This document shows positions 42,528-53,854 of a DNA stretch of 64,000 nt, in pieces. The DNA is taken from NCBI GenBank assembly GCA_011392765.1, contig WYCW01000002.1, positions 528,917 through 592,916 of the forward strand, read 5' to 3'. Source of the DNA: Candidatus Thiosymbion ectosymbiont of Catanema sp. Cochon2018. GTDB lineage: Bacteria > Pseudomonadota > Gammaproteobacteria > Chromatiales > Chromatiaceae. How positions within the stretch are numbered: the first letter of the stretch is position 1; every line of letters starts with the position of its first letter. The position numbers were made by a program, and so were the translations under genes. The notes beneath the pieces were generated by a model. The model did not search any database, was not told where the DNA came from, and saw nothing but the letters and a program-made list of their open reading frames with translations.

Positions 42528-42959
42528 GTTGGCGACGTCCCAGGCCTCCATATCCGTCAAGGTATAGCCGGCGCCCAACGGCATATTGGCCTTGATATAC
42601 CGTGCTGCCCTTCTGATCTTATTCATACCCGCCCCACGATTGAATGAATCCCACCTCTATAGGGGCGGAAACATATAGCCTTCGCCGTTCTCGTGCTTAT
42701 GACCCTTGCCGTCTTCTCCATGACATATGGCGCAGCGGGTTTTGTAGACGATTTCGCCATTGATATGGGAGGGGGAGCGGGGTCGGCTGATGCTCACAAG
42801 GCCGCGGCCGGGTAGCTCGACCCCGATCGGCACGTCCTTGGACAGCCAATGCATATAGGTCACCAAAGCCACCATTTCCGGGGCATCCAGGGTCGGGGCA
42901 ATGCCGTCCAAACTATATCGAAAACAATCCTGAATCCGTTCCTGTAATTGTCATTATCG
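42527..42959 (-). pseudogene. TsdA-like diheme cytochrome c, C-terminal relic
   Basis: Reading frame pieces: LQERIQDCFRYSLDGIAPTL, LVTYMHWLSKDVPIGVELPG, the heme motif CAICH in VYKTRCAICHGEDGKG, MFPPL then a TAG stop at 42659 where a Trp codon is expected, DSFNRGAGMNKIRRAARYIK, ANMPLGAGYTLTDMEAWDVA. This order fits the second half of TsdA-type thiosulfate dehydrogenases. One heme domain, one nonsense codon and a lost front: inactive. Fused at the end with the SulP relic. Confidence 0.7.
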
Positions 42960-43395
42960 CGTTCGCCGCGCTGCCACTTGTTGATCTAGTTGATGATGTA
43001 TTGTGGGGGTTGCCCGCTCAACGGCGGGAAAACGGCGCCGAAGCCCTCGCCATTCGGGCCGTGGCAGGCGCTACAACGTGGCATCATATATTCCGGTTTG
43101 CCGCGCACGGCCAGCTCCCGACCATTTTCCAAGGTCTGAAAATCCGCCGCGACAGGCTGTGCCTTGAACGGCAACCGGGCATAGTACTCGGCTAAATTGT
43201 CGATCTCCTCGGGCGTCAGTGCCTTGGCAATCGGGTTCATCATGGCATCGGACCGAATACCTAGTGAATAGACGGTGAGATCCTTATAAACACGAGGGGT
43301 CTTGGTGTAATCACGTGCAATCGCATCGACTTTTACGCCGATGTCCAAGGGGTTGCGTGCAAAATGTCCCAATGCCATTGAGTTAGCCGCCGGTC
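42960..43395 (-). pseudogene. Cytochrome c (c4/c553-like) relic
   Basis: KDLTVYSLGIRSDAMMNPIA, LTPEEIDNLAEYYARLPFKA, then CSACH in YMMPRCSACHGPNGEGFGAV, FPPLSGQPPQYIIN followed by TAG and NKWQRGERDND. This is a class I cytochrome domain with PPLSGQPPQYI heme-proximal loop. The N-terminal part with a first heme is broken by an ISAs1-end relic (GGGGCGAGCGCATATAAA, 43397-43414) and the 225 bp repeat. Electron carrier in sulfur oxidation is possible for the ancestor. Confidence 0.65.
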
Positions 43396-43502
43396 CGGGG
43401 CGAGCGCATATAAATTTCTTGGCGAAAGGTGCTACCGGACATTTTGGAGTGCGGCCTGTTTGCCGCCGGGCAGGCGGCAACCCGACCCCGGTATCGACAG
43501 GA

Positions 43503-43739
43503 ACCTGATACCTAGCGAGGCTTCGCCTCAGACCGACGAGGCATGAAGACCCCAACAGCCCCTCTCCCGTAAGGCCCCATCTCCTATACCTAGCCAACCG
43601 TTGGAGAGCTTGGGTAGGTCGAAATCGGGATCGGGATCGGGATCGCAATCGGAATTTCGATCCCGATCCCGATCTCGATTTGTGCACTGCATAAACTTGA
43701 CTCATTTGTAAAGATTCGGGTCCCTCAAGGAATCCTAGT
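43503..43739. repeat. 225 bp repeat with CGGGAT hexamer hairpin, copy 2 (reversed)
   Basis: CCTAGCGAGGCTTCGCCTC, CCCAACAGCCCCTCTCCC, CCAACCGTTGGAGAGCTTGG, ATCGGGATCGGGATCGGGAT with TCGATCCCGATCCCGATC, TGCACTGCATAAACTTGACT, GGGTCCCTCAAGGAATCC. Near-identical to 39072-39296 in reverse. Confidence 0.8.
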
Positions 43740-43814
43740 GCAACCTAGTGAAAATACGGAGACCATTACCCTGCGATCAGGCAACCAATGACTTGCGTGT
43801 ACGAATCCAACTTA

Positions 43815-44979
43815 TACTTCATATTGGCACAATGTTGCATTTCTTGAACACTTGGAATCTCAGCGTGAGGAGCGAATCAAGCTCCTTCTTGTACGTTGTG
43901 TGTGTTTGATTTAAACACGCCGATATTGAACGTTTAAAACTGCCAAAGTCGTAATAGTGCTTGGAATAGAGAACCTCTTTCTTGACGAACTTCCATACTC
44001 TCTCGATGAGGTTCAAGTTCGGTGAATAGGGTGGCAGAAAAAGTAGCTCGATATTGAGTTTCAAGGCGAGTGCGGTGACGATTTTGCATCTCTGGTAACG
44101 CGCGTTATCCAACACCAGAGTAATCGCTACTCCATGCGTTACCGATGCGATTTTTCGGAGCAATTCACAAACACTTTCGGCGTTGATATAGCTGTCATTC
44201 GTGATTAACACCAGTTCATGTGTGATGGCATTTAGCGCGCCGAGAACGTTAAAACGTCTCCGTCCGGCGGTCGCCTTTACAAAGAGGCGTGTAAATGACC
44301 ACAGTACACCGAGAAAAGGTCCGAATACGAAATGGGCAGCATCGACAAAAAAATAGCGCGCTTGCCTTCCTTGGCTTCTTCGAGGCGCGGCTCTAACTCA
44401 TTGATTTTGAATCTCTCTTGCTCTTCCGAGTCCGCTTTTTCCGGGATCGACCCGACTTTTCTCGGGCGCATACCAAGCGACTTCAGGAACTTTCCCACGG
44501 CGCTGGGGCTGCGCTTGATTCCAGTCAGCTGCTCTATGCTTGCTATCGCGTCCTTGAGCGTCGCTGGCGGATGCGCGCGAAAATGGGCTTTGAGGCGAGC
44601 TCGATGCTCATCCAACTCACTCGTCGGGGCGTAGAAGTTAATTTCCATTAGTTTTTCCACCCCACCCGCTTGATACATCCTGAGGTATTTGCATAAGGTG
44701 TTACTACCAATACCGGCAAGCCGACAGATCTCCTGATGGGAAAGGCCCTGACTTTTTAGCCACAGCACATCCATTCTCCTTCTCACTCTTGGATGAGGGT
44801 CATCGTAGCGTAACTGCTTAATCCTCTTGATATCCTGCGGGCGGAAGTCGATTCTTATCATTGCTGCCTCAATGTACACAATAAGCTCTCTAACCCAACT
44901 TAGTATATCATCTCTCAGAAAGTTACACGTCTTTCCAGGAATTTATTTTAAAATTCGTATTTTATGCCTATAGGGAGTA
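43815..44979 (-). mobile_element. IS630-family element, copy B (1165 bp)
   Basis: Same length and sequence as 23773-24937, offset 20042; TA flanks at 43813-43814 and 44980-44981. A single difference (TTTATGCC for TTTGTGCC) was seen near the right end. Nested in an older MITE. Confidence 0.93.
43819..44861 (-). CDS. IS630 transposase (orfA-orfB, -1 frameshift), copy B
   Basis: Identical in both frames to the transposase at 23777-24819. orfA (44277-44861) ends in a stop; the T TTT TTG site at 44345-44353 leads into the frame with FFVDAAHFVFG, VLDNARYQRC and NLIERVWKF. That two copies keep exactly the same split argues that it is a recoding site and not a random mutation. About 347 residues when fused. 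Confidence 0.88.
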
Positions 44980-45073
44980 TAAAATAGTCTTGCTATTTTT
45001 ACTCTGCTGCGTTAGCCAATCGTACAGGATTAACGGGATTTTGGTAGTGTTCTAACTTTGTTGCTTAAGGATT

Positions 45074-45574
45074 TCAAACGGCGGCGCCGAACTCATAACG
45101 ATTCACGAATAATCCGATGACAATATCGTGCATTTGATTCAGTTTTGAAAAACAAATCGTCTTACGCGCAAGCCGCTTGATTCGCGTCCGTAGCGTCAAA
45201 TGTTTGCGTTCTATTTTCTGCGTGTTTTGTTTTCCAACGACATGTTTTTCGGGATCTAAATGGCGCTTATAGGCACCCCAGTCGTCGGTATAAAAACGGG
45301 TAATCCCAAATGGCTCTAATAACCCTTTTAATTCAAGAAAAACCTCATCTCGACGTTTCCCGAATACATAAGCCAACACCTTACCCGTGGCCCGATCAAT
45401 AGCATGCCACAACCATCTTTGATTGGCTTTACTCCCTACATAACTCCACATCTCATCCATTTCAACGGTGGCGCCTTGCTTGCTAACATCATGATAATCC
45501 TCTACTTTTAGAATATCTACCACAATCTGCTCAGGCGTGTGGGTCGCTAAAAAATCGTGATTCACGGCATGCAA
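45074..45574 (-). CDS. insB: IS1 transposase insB
   Basis: About 166 residues as listed from TTG 45574, normally made as an InsAB' fusion. DDE core: EMDEMWSYVGSKANQRWLWH (first Asp), FYTDDWGAYKRHLDPEKHVV (second Asp) and the QKIERKHLTLRTRIKRLARK segment with Glu. The frame is -1 to insA, and an A9 run (TTAAAAAAAAAGAAC) lies at the junction as the slippage site. Confidence 0.93.
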   Translation of the reverse strand: MHAVNHDFLATHTPEQIVVDILKVEDYHDVSKQGATVEMDEMWSYVGSKANQRWLWHAIDRATGKVLAYVFGKRRDEVFLELKGLLEPFGITRFYTDDWGAYKRHLDPEKHVVGKQNTQKIERKHLTLRTRIKRLARKTICFSKLNQMHDIVIGLFVNRYEFGAAV

Positions 45575-45849
45575 CTCGGGTTCTTTTTTTTTAATTCATT
45601 GATAACGGTCACAGGACTGATACCCAGTACCCGCGCGGTATCACGAATGCCGCTGCCATTCAGTGCCATCTCAATGATTTGTTGTTTCGTTTCCGGTAAC
45701 CGCCCTTTCTCGGAATAATCCTGGATAAACGTTTTGCCCTCACAGGCCTGTTCTTTGCAAATAAAACGCTGCTTGCCATTGCTGGTGTTGCCATGTTTAG
45801 TAACATCAATACCATTGCAGACAGGGCATTTTACGGGTAGTAATACCAT
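45562..45849 (-). CDS. insA: IS1 protein insA
   Basis: 95 residues. N-terminal zinc finger CPVCNGIDVTKHGNTSNGKQ with RFICKEQAC, then the HTH MALNGSGIRDTARVLGISPV and TVINELKKK. InsA binds the ends and represses transposition; the fusion with insB is the active transposase. Good length for the family. Confidence 0.93.
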   Translation of the reverse strand: MVLLPVKCPVCNGIDVTKHGNTSNGKQRFICKEQACEGKTFIQDYSEKGRLPETKQQIIEMALNGSGIRDTARVLGISPVTVINELKKKNPSCMP

Positions 45850-46025
45850 AAGAGTTTCCTCGGTAAAATTTTGTTCGGTTAATAGCTTAAAGCTCAGGTA
45901 ATTATATCAAGTGATTTATAATTAAGCAACAAAGCAATAACACTACCCGTGTCGTTATCTCCGTTCTCCCCGCGGATAACATACTTCAGGTCGGCCCTAT
46001 CGCTCAATCGGCAGGGGGTACAGGG

Positions 46026-47240
46026 CAGGGCGAGCGCGTATAAAGTTGTGTAGTAACAAGTAGATAGGGGAAAGTAGGGGGGGACGACTTTGCGGAGGTT
46101 TCCCCATGACAAACAGCATCCAAGAGCATTTTTCCGGACTTGAGGACCCTCGGGTTGAGCGCAACAAGCGCCATGGATTTATGGATATTCTGCTTCTGGT
46201 GATTTGTGCCGTCACCGGAGGTGCTGACGGATGGGAAGCCATCGAAGAGTTCGGTAAGGCGAAACTCGAGTGGCTACGCCAGTTTGCCCCGTTTGCCAAT
46301 GGTGTCCCGTCTCACGATTGCATTGCCAGTCTGATCTCCCGGTTATCGGTCAAGGGATTTCAAGCGTGCTTTGCGAACTGGACCGCAGCCATCGCACAAA
46401 CCACGGGGGGTGAGGTCATCGCAGTGGATGGTAAAACCGCCAAAGGCTCACGTGATCGCAAGCGTGGACGCGCGGCATTACACATGGTCAGTGCCTGGGC
46501 AAACACCAATCGCCTGGTCCTGGGCCAGGAAGCGACGGCGGAGAAATCCAACGAAATCACGGCTATTCCTAAGTTGTTGGAGTTACTGGAACTGACCGGC
46601 AGTATCGTCACCATTGATGCCATGGGTTGTCAGCGGGAGATTGCGGCACAAATCGTCAACCACGGTGGTGAATACGTGTTGGCACTCAAAGGCAACCAGA
46701 GTGCCCTATACGAGGCGGTCAAGGACTTTTTTGCGGTGGCCCAAGCCGGGGAGTTTGCCGGGGTCGAGCATGACTTCTATGAAGAAGTTGATAAGGACCA
46801 TGGGCGCTTGGAAACCCGCCGCTACTGGATCACCGAGGAGTTGCAAACACTTCCTAACACCGCGCAGTGGATGGGGCTACGCAGCATCGGTCTGGTCGAG
46901 CGTAGCTGCTTGATTGGCGAGACCGAAACCGTGGAGCAACGTCTTTATCTCAACGCCATTGCCGCCGATGCCCCGCGTTTCGCGCACGCCGTGCGCGGAC
47001 ACTGGGGAGTGGAAAATCGGCTTCACTGGCGACTTGATGTGGTGTTTGGTGAGGACGCCAGTCGCATCTGCAGAGGCAACGCGCCGGCGATCATGACCGC
47101 GATCCGCCACCTGTGCCTGAATTTGTTTGAACGTGAGCCCTCCTCCCGGCGTCTGGCACAGAAGCGACGACAAGCCGCTTGGGATGACGACTACCGCGCT
47201 AAGGTCGTGTTTGGATAGGAGTTTATACGCGCTCGCCCTG
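46026..47240 (+). mobile_element. ISAs1-family element (1215 bp) with 10-bp target duplication
   Basis: Inverted ends CAGGGCGAGCGCGTATAAA and TTTATACGCGCTCGCCCTG. The sequence GGGTACAGGG is duplicated (46016-46025 and 47241-47250). One complete transposase gene; appears young. Relics of the same ends are at 37269, 37557 and 43397. Confidence 0.93.
46106..47218 (+). CDS. ISAs1-family transposase
   Basis: 370 residues, GGAGG eight bases before ATG. The N-terminal DDE_Tnp_1-associated domain (EHFSGLEDPRVERNKRHGFM, SVKGFQACFANW) is followed by VIAVDGKTAKGSRDRKRGRA (first Asp), GSIVTIDAMGCQREIAAQIV (second Asp), YVLALKGNQSALYEAVKDFF and VRGHWGVENRLHWRLDVVFG with the catalytic Glu. Full length for the family. 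Confidence 0.95.
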   Translation: MTNSIQEHFSGLEDPRVERNKRHGFMDILLLVICAVTGGADGWEAIEEFGKAKLEWLRQFAPFANGVPSHDCIASLISRLSVKGFQACFANWTAAIAQTTGGEVIAVDGKTAKGSRDRKRGRAALHMVSAWANTNRLVLGQEATAEKSNEITAIPKLLELLELTGSIVTIDAMGCQREIAAQIVNHGGEYVLALKGNQSALYEAVKDFFAVAQAGEFAGVEHDFYEEVDKDHGRLETRRYWITEELQTLPNTAQWMGLRSIGLVERSCLIGETETVEQRLYLNAIAADAPRFAHAVRGHWGVENRLHWRLDVVFGEDASRICRGNAPAIMTAIRHLCLNLFEREPSSRRLAQKRRQAAWDDDYRAKVVFG

Positions 47241-47412
47241 GGGTACAGGGGAGCTCTCCGTCCGCCACCCGCTCCAAATCCGCTCGCTTGGTCAGATCGA
47301 GCTGTTCGCCGCTGACGGCATCCAGGCAAAAGATTTGCGGTTGAGAGCGTAGGGGACGGGTCTGCTCTAGGCAATCGAACCAGATGGTGTCGGGGGACGT
47401 TGGCGCAACCAA

Positions 47413-47524
47413 TCATTTTTCGTGTCAATAAATCTCTTTCCATTCTCTGTGCTCTCTGTGTCCTCTGTGGTTCAATACGAATAGCTCAGCGATGGGCACG
47501 CTACGCTTTGTGCACCCTACATGC
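47413..47524. repeat. ACCACAGAGGACACAGAG relic
   Basis: CATTCTCTGTGCTCTCTGTG with TCCTCTGTGGTTCAATAC is one arm of the hairpin seen whole at 5220-5310. GGGCACGCTACGCTTTGTGC is a further REP-like piece. It lies directly after the gyrA stop. Confidence 0.65.
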
Positions 47525-50110
47525 TTATTCGTTTTCCGATGGCTGATCCGCAGAGTCGTTGCCGTTACCGTTGTCGTCACCGTTCAGGACCAGGATGCGT
47601 TCCACCCCGGCGAGTCGTTCGTCTCCGGCGAGGCTGATCAGCTTCACGCCCTGGGTGTTGCGGCCCAGCACCGGGATTTCATCCACCGGCGTGCGTACTA
47701 AGGTGCCGCCCTCGGTAATCAGCATGATCTCGTCCTCCGGGAGTACCAGAACAGCGCCGATCTGGTCCCCGTTGCGCTCGGAGGTGCTGATGGAGACCAC
47801 GCCCTTGATGCCCCGCCCCTTGGTCGGGAAGTCCTCGATTGCGGTCCGCTTGCCGTAACCGTTCTCGGTGACGGTGAGCACGCTTCCCGGCGCCGCTACC
47901 AGCATGGAGATCACACGTTGTCCGGGCTCCAGAGATACCCCGCGCACGCCGTGGGCGGTGCGGCCCATGACCCTGACTTCGCCTTCCTTGAACCGCACGG
48001 CCTTACCTGCCGAGGTGAACAACATGATGTCCTGTTCGCCGTCGGTAACGGCCACCCCCACCAGGTATTCGTCCTGCTGCAGGTCGATAGCGATGATGCC
48101 CCGTGACAAGGGGCGCGAAAAATCCCGCAGCGGCGTCTTCTTCACGGTGCCGGTGCTGGTGGCCATGAAGACGAAGTAGCCTTCCTCGTACTCGTGGACG
48201 GGCAGTACGGCACTGATCCGCTCACCCTGCTCCAAAGAGGGCAGCAGATTGACCATGGGCCGCCCGCGCGCGGCACGCCCGGCCTGGGGCAACTCGTAGA
48301 CCTTGAGCCAATACACCTTCCCGCGACTGGAGAAGCACAGCACGGTATCGTGGGAATTGGCGACGAAGAGCTTATCGATGAAATCCTCGTCCTTGGTGGC
48401 CGTAGCGGATCGGCCCTTGCCCCCCCGTCTCTGGGCCTGGTATTGGCTCACCGGCTGCGCCTTGGCATAGCCTCCATGGGACAGGGTGACTACCACGTCC
48501 TCCGGGGCGATCAGGTCTTCGAGCGTAAGATCGATGTGGTCGGCCAGGATCTCGGTCCGGCGCGCGTCTCCGTACTGGTCGCGGATGGCCTGGAGCTCCT
48601 CGCGGATGACCTGCATCAGGTGCTCGGGATCGGACAGAATATCGAGTAAGTCAGCGATCTTGCTCAGAATTTCCTCGAACTCGGCGATGATCTTGTCCTG
48701 CTCCAGACCTGTCAGGCGATGCAGACGCAGGTCCAGAATGGCCTGGGCCTGGACTTCGCTCAGGCAGTAGCCATCCGCGCTTAGACCCAGGCCCTGGGCC
48801 AGGTCGTCCGGCCGGGTCCGGTCGGCACCGGCCCGCTCCAGCATGGCGGACACGGCCCCCGGCCGCCACACCCGCGCCAGCAGCCCTGCCTTGGCCTCCG
48901 CCGGGCCGGCGGAGGCCCGGATGAGTGCGATGACCTCGTCGATGTTGGCCAAGGCCACCGCCAGCCCTTCCAGCACATGGGCGCGATTCCGGGCCCGGCG
49001 CAGCTCGAACAGGGTGCGCCTGACCACTACTTCCCGGCGATGGCGCAGGAAGTACTCCAGCATCTGCTTCAGATTGAGCAGCCGCGGCTGGCCGTCCACC
49101 AGGGCCACCATATTGATGCCGAAGACCGTCTGCAGCTGGCTGTGCTGGTAGAGGTTGTTGAGCACCACGTCCGGGTAGTGGTCACGTTTGATCTCGATGA
49201 CCACGCGCATGCCGTCCTTGTCGGATTCGTCGCGCAGCTCGGCGATCCCTTCCAGCTTCTTTTCCTTTACCAGTTCTCCCATGCGCTCGAGCATGCGTGC
49301 CTTGTTCACCTGGTACGGAAGCTCGGTGACGATGATGGCCTCGCGGCCGCTGTGTTTCTCGGTCTCCGTGTGCGTGCGGGCGCGCAGATAGATGCGCCCG
49401 CGACCGGTGCGATAGGCGGAGCGGATACCCCGGATTCCGTTGATGAGAGCGGCGGTAGGAAAGTCCGGCCCGGGGACATGGCCCATGAGTGCGTCGACGC
49501 TGATCTCCGGGTCGTCGATGATGGCCAGACAGGCGTCGATGATCTCGGTCAGGTTGTGGGGCGGGATGTTGGTCGCCATGCCCACCGCGATCCCCGTCGA
49601 CCCGTTGACCAGCAGATTCGGAAAGCGGGCCGCCAGGACGACCGGCTCCTGTTCGGAACCGTCGTAGTTGGGGATGAAATCGACCGTCTCCTTATCCAGG
49701 TCGTCGAGCAGGGTGTGCGCGATGTGCGCCATGTGCACCTCGGTGTAACGCATGGCCGCCGGGGCATCCCCGTCCACCGAGCCGAAGTTGCCCTGCCCGT
49801 CCACCAGCAGGTAACGCATGGAAAAGGGCTGGGCCATGCGCACGATGGTGTCATAGACCGCCGTATCACCATGTGGGTGGTACTTACCGATGACATCGCC
49901 CACCACGCGCGCGGACTTTTTGTAGGGCTTGTTCCAGTCGTTGCCCAGCTCGCTCATGGCGTAGAGCACACGGCGGTGGACCGGCTTGAGGCCGTCGCGC
50001 ACGTCCGGCAGGGCCCTGCCGACGATCACGCTCATGGCGTAATCGAGATAGGACTTGCGCATCTCGTCTTCCAGATTGACGGGCAGAACCTCTTTGGCGA
50101 ACTCCGGCAT
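47525..50110 (-). CDS. gyrA: DNA gyrase subunit A
   Basis: 861 residues, start ATG 50110. Breakage-reunion domain with [24 protein letters not shown] (Thr 83, Asp 87 in E. coli numbering), catalytic Tyr 122 in AMRYTEVHM, the GyrA box [13 protein letters not shown] that drives DNA wrapping, and C-terminal beta-pinwheel blades ([33 protein letters not shown]). Acidic tail [19 protein letters not shown]. Forms A2B2 with GyrB to supercoil DNA. Monocistronic here. Confidence 0.98.
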   Translation of the reverse strand: MPEFAKEVLPVNLEDEMRKSYLDYAMSVIVGRALPDVRDGLKPVHRRVLYAMSELGNDWNKPYKKSARVVGDVIGKYHPHGDTAVYDTIVRMAQPFSMRYLLVDGQGNFGSVDGDAPAAMRYTEVHMAHIAHTLLDDLDKETVDFIPNYDGSEQEPVVLAARFPNLLVNGSTGIAVGMATNIPPHNLTEIIDACLAIIDDPEISVDALMGHVPGPDFPTAALINGIRGIRSAYRTGRGRIYLRARTHTETEKHSGREAIIVTELPYQVNKARMLERMGELVKEKKLEGIAELRDESDKDGMRVVIEIKRDHYPDVVLNNLYQHSQLQTVFGINMVALVDGQPRLLNLKQMLEYFLRHRREVVVRRTLFELRRARNRAHVLEGLAVALANIDEVIALIRASAGPAEAKAGLLARVWRPGAVSAMLERAGADRTRPDDLAQGLGLSADGYCLSEVQAQAILDLRLHRLTGLEQDKIIAEFEEILSKIADLLDILSDPEHLMQVIREELQAIRDQYGDARRTEILADHIDLTLEDLIAPEDVVVTLSHGGYAKAQPVSQYQAQRRGGKGRSATATKDEDFIDKLFVANSHDTVLCFSSRGKVYWLKVYELPQAGRAARGRPMVNLLPSLEQGERISAVLPVHEYEEGYFVFMATSTGTVKKTPLRDFSRPLSRGIIAIDLQQDEYLVGVAVTDGEQDIMLFTSAGKAVRFKEGEVRVMGRTAHGVRGVSLEPGQRVISMLVAAPGSVLTVTENGYGKRTAIEDFPTKGRGIKGVVSISTSERNGDQIGAVLVLPEDEIMLITEGGTLVRTPVDEIPVLGRNTQGVKLISLAGDERLAGVERILVLNGDDNGNGNDSADQPSENE

Positions 50111-50311
50111 GGGCGTGGGAAAGCGAGATGAAAGGCCGACTCGAAACGGCCTCATGAATGCTTGGTGGGAGATAAAGAAAAATTATACCATGCGGGCGGT
50201 TTCGACCGCACAGTCGGATCTAACCGGAAGCAGAGCTGGAAAAATCCTTCCGCGCTTTTTTCAAGGTGCCCTACAAGCGGTGCCGGTAGCGCCTAACGTA
50301 ATGGCATTGCC

Positions 50312-50512
50312 TTACGCCCGCTCTTCTATCCATGCGGCCTGAATGGCTTCCAGGATCTTCTCGCCGGAGTGGGCCGGATCGTCGTCGAATTCTTCGAGGG
50401 CGAGGGTCCAATCACGCAGATCCACGAAGTTCACATAGCGCGGGTCCACGTCGGGATGTGCCTCGTCGAGTGCGATCGCTATATCGAGGATGTCGGTCCA
50501 GTTCAAGCCCAT
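50312..50512 (-). CDS. iscX: Fe-S assembly protein IscX
   Basis: 66 residues, normal length, AGGAGG seven bases before ATG. LNWTDILDIAIALDEAHPDV, DPRYVNFVDLRDWTLALEEF, AIQAAWIEE are typical. A small acidic modulator of IscS. Normally follows fdx directly; here a 330 bp inverted-repeat element intervenes. Confidence 0.95.
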   Translation of the reverse strand: MGLNWTDILDIAIALDEAHPDVDPRYVNFVDLRDWTLALEEFDDDPAHSGEKILEAIQAAWIEERA

Positions 50513-50589
50513 AAAGCGCCTCCTGATTTACCGGTTCGCTGGTTATGCCAGACACCCTCTCGGATGTAGCTACAGTATCAACAAGGATA

Positions 50590-50919
50590 GGCTCTTTATG
50601 GATTCCGGACTGCTCACGATCATGGAAGGCAGCACCGGACGTTTTGGAGTGCGGCGGCGACCTTCACCCCGGTACTTGCTGGAATCCGCGGTGCCCAACG
50701 TAATCCCAGGGGTGGCCTGGCGCACGTACCTGCCGCCGCTTTGGATTTGGCGACGCATGAGGCATTTGCGGCCAGGGGAAAGCGCCGTCGCCGCAGCGCG
50801 TGGGGAACCTGAATCCCAGGTTCTCGGCAAGCGCCGCGGGTATCCCCATTTCCGGGGTCCCATGCGACCGCGCCGCTCTGCCGGCGCACTCCAAATCAGT
50901 CCGGAATCCATAAAGAGCC
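50590..50919. mobile_element. 330 bp inverted-repeat element between fdx and iscX
   Basis: Ends GGCTCTTTATGGATTCCGGA and, mirrored, TCCGGAATCCATAAAGAGCC. Inside, GTTTTGGAGTGCGGCGGCGA pairs loosely with GGCGCACTCCAAA, a REP-like dyad that also occurs at 43434-43453 (CATTTTGGAGTGCGGC). No gene. Single copy with these ends in the window. Confidence 0.65.
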
Positions 50920-50958
50920 ATCCAGATTACAGCCTTCACTCGGATGTTCACCTACCGC

Positions 50959-51297
50959 TCAATGCTGCTCCGACACCATGTTGATGGTGTATTTGGGGAT
51001 TTCGACCACCAGGTCCTCATCGCCCACCAGGGCCTGACAGCTGAGGCGGGATTCCGGCTCCAATCCCCAGGCCTTGTCGAGCAGGTCTTCTTCGGTCTCG
51101 TCCGCTTCCTCCAGGGAATCGAAGCTTTCACGGATGATGACGTGACAGGTGGTACAGGCACAGGATTTCTCGCAGGCATGCTCGATCTCCAGGCCGTTCG
51201 CCAGCGCGGCGTCGCAGATACTGACTCCGGGTTCGGCCTCGATCAGAGCGCCCTCGGGACAGATCTCCTCGTGCGGCAGGAAGATGATTTTCGTCAT
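50959..51297 (-). CDS. fdx: ISC-type [2Fe-2S] ferredoxin
   Basis: 112 residues. Ligands Cys 42, 48, 51 and 87 in HACEKSCACTTCHVI and RLSCQALVG. Supplies electrons for Fe-S cluster assembly on IscU. Start at ATG 51297 matches family N-termini (MTKIIFLPHEEICPEG); the frame extends seven codons further up. Lies 24 bases after hscA. Confidence 0.96.
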   Translation of the reverse strand: MTKIIFLPHEEICPEGALIEAEPGVSICDAALANGLEIEHACEKSCACTTCHVIIRESFDSLEEADETEEDLLDKAWGLEPESRLSCQALVGDEDLVVEIPKYTINMVSEQH

Positions 51298-51321
51298 GTG
51301 AACACCCATGTTCGTCATAGG

Positions 51322-53193
<1,872 letters not shown>

Positions 53194-53229
53194 GCAGCCT
53201 ACCCTTGATGAAGTCCTGTCCCCAATGCC

Positions 53230-53476
53230 TTCATTTTAGCCTGTGCAGGACGCGGTGAGTAACACCAGGCATCGCCATGAGCGGGTAGGTCGGATGCCTA
53301 CCGCCAGAGCTGTCGTTTCCCATACTCGATCCGTCTTTGGGTCCACGGCGGCATGGACACCGGACAATGCTGGCCCGCGGGACACATGAAATCATAAGAT
53401 GTGCTCTTATGTGTGACATATGTATCAAATGGATCTAACCTTACCCCTATCCTGACCAAGCGTGAGGAGTGGCACC
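53230..53476. other. No gene recognised
   Basis: Spacer between hscA and a plus-strand pair. GACGCGGTGAGTAACACC and GTAGGTCGGATGCCTACCGC look like decayed REP-like repeat. It marks the break where hscB would be expected. Confidence 0.4.
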
Positions 53477-53854
53477 ATGACCGACTACTGCGACCCCAGG
53501 ACCGTCATTGGCCCCAAGCGCCGCGTCTCCAACGTGCAAGTGATCTACGACGGCGGCCCGGACGGCTGTACCGTCGCCCGGCTCGACTGGGATGGAAAGC
53601 CCGGAGTCGGCATCCGCTGGAACGGCAACCCCGCGGATCACCCCTTGGGTAGCCCTCAGAGCCGTGGTTACCCCTTCTGGTTCCGGGTCCCGGATGGCTT
53701 TAGCGACGTGGTACTCCGGCGCGCGCAGGAGCTGGCACCGGAGACCGACCTGGACGCCGCCTATCGCGAGATGGCGAGAGACACCGGGCGCGAGCAAGAG
53801 GCGACCGAGTGGAGCCAGGCCCTGATCGGAGACGCGGCACATGCGTCGCGGTGA
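53477..53854 (+). CDS. Hypothetical protein upstream of mazF relic
   Basis: 125 residues, GAGGAG before ATG. The N-terminal half (RRVSNVQVIYDGGPDGCTVA, RLDWDGKPGVGIRWNGNP) is strand-rich; the C-terminal half is helical (VLRRAQELAPETDLDAAYRE). Known family not recognised; similar small proteins with GIRWNG motif accompany restriction or TA genes. Its stop overlaps the mazF start by 14 bases, so it may be the partner of that toxin. Confidence 0.6.
   Translation: MTDYCDPRTVIGPKRRVSNVQVIYDGGPDGCTVARLDWDGKPGVGIRWNGNPADHPLGSPQSRGYPFWFRVPDGFSDVVLRRAQELAPETDLDAAYREMARDTGREQEATEWSQALIGDAAHASR

Larger units (their letters stand above)
43747..45014. mobile_element. 199-bp-family MITE interrupted by IS630
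   Basis: GTGCAACCTAGTGAAAATAC and GCGATCAGGCAACCAATGAC match the left half of 19012-19210 (GCGATCAGGC versus ACGATCAGGC). IS630 copy B sits at the TA after CCAACT. The right end, ATTTTTACTCTGCTGCGTTA, resembles ATTTCTACTACGCTGCACTA. Confidence 0.6.
45043..45947 (-). mobile_element. IS1-family element (905 bp)
   Basis: Ends GGTAGTGTTCTAACTTTGTT and, reversed, GGTAGTGTTATTGCTTTGTT. Two overlapping frames insA and insB. Relatives in decayed form are at 56422-57330 and 63592 to the window end. Target duplications are not evident. It cuts the end of a small gene also hit by ISAs1. Confidence 0.9.
45948..47412 (-). pseudogene. Small unidentified gene interrupted by ISAs1
   Basis: Minus strand: TIWFDCLEQTRPLRSQPQIF, CLDAVSGEQLDLTKRADLER and VADGELPCTP (47412-47241), interrupted by the ISAs1 element, then CRLSDRADLKYVIRGENGDN (46015-45950), which is cut by the IS1 end. 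The 10-bp duplication of GGGTACAGGG joins the halves. I do not recognise the family. Confidence 0.55.

Noticed and set aside
49800..49870. GyrA Thr 83 as a fluoroquinolone-resistance change
   Set aside because: Thr at this position is wild type in several gammaproteobacteria; Asp 87 is unchanged. No inference can be drawn.
48977..50131. Long plus-strand ORF of 384 codons opposite gyrA
   Set aside because: Antisense shadow of a GC-rich gene; its sequence has no family features.
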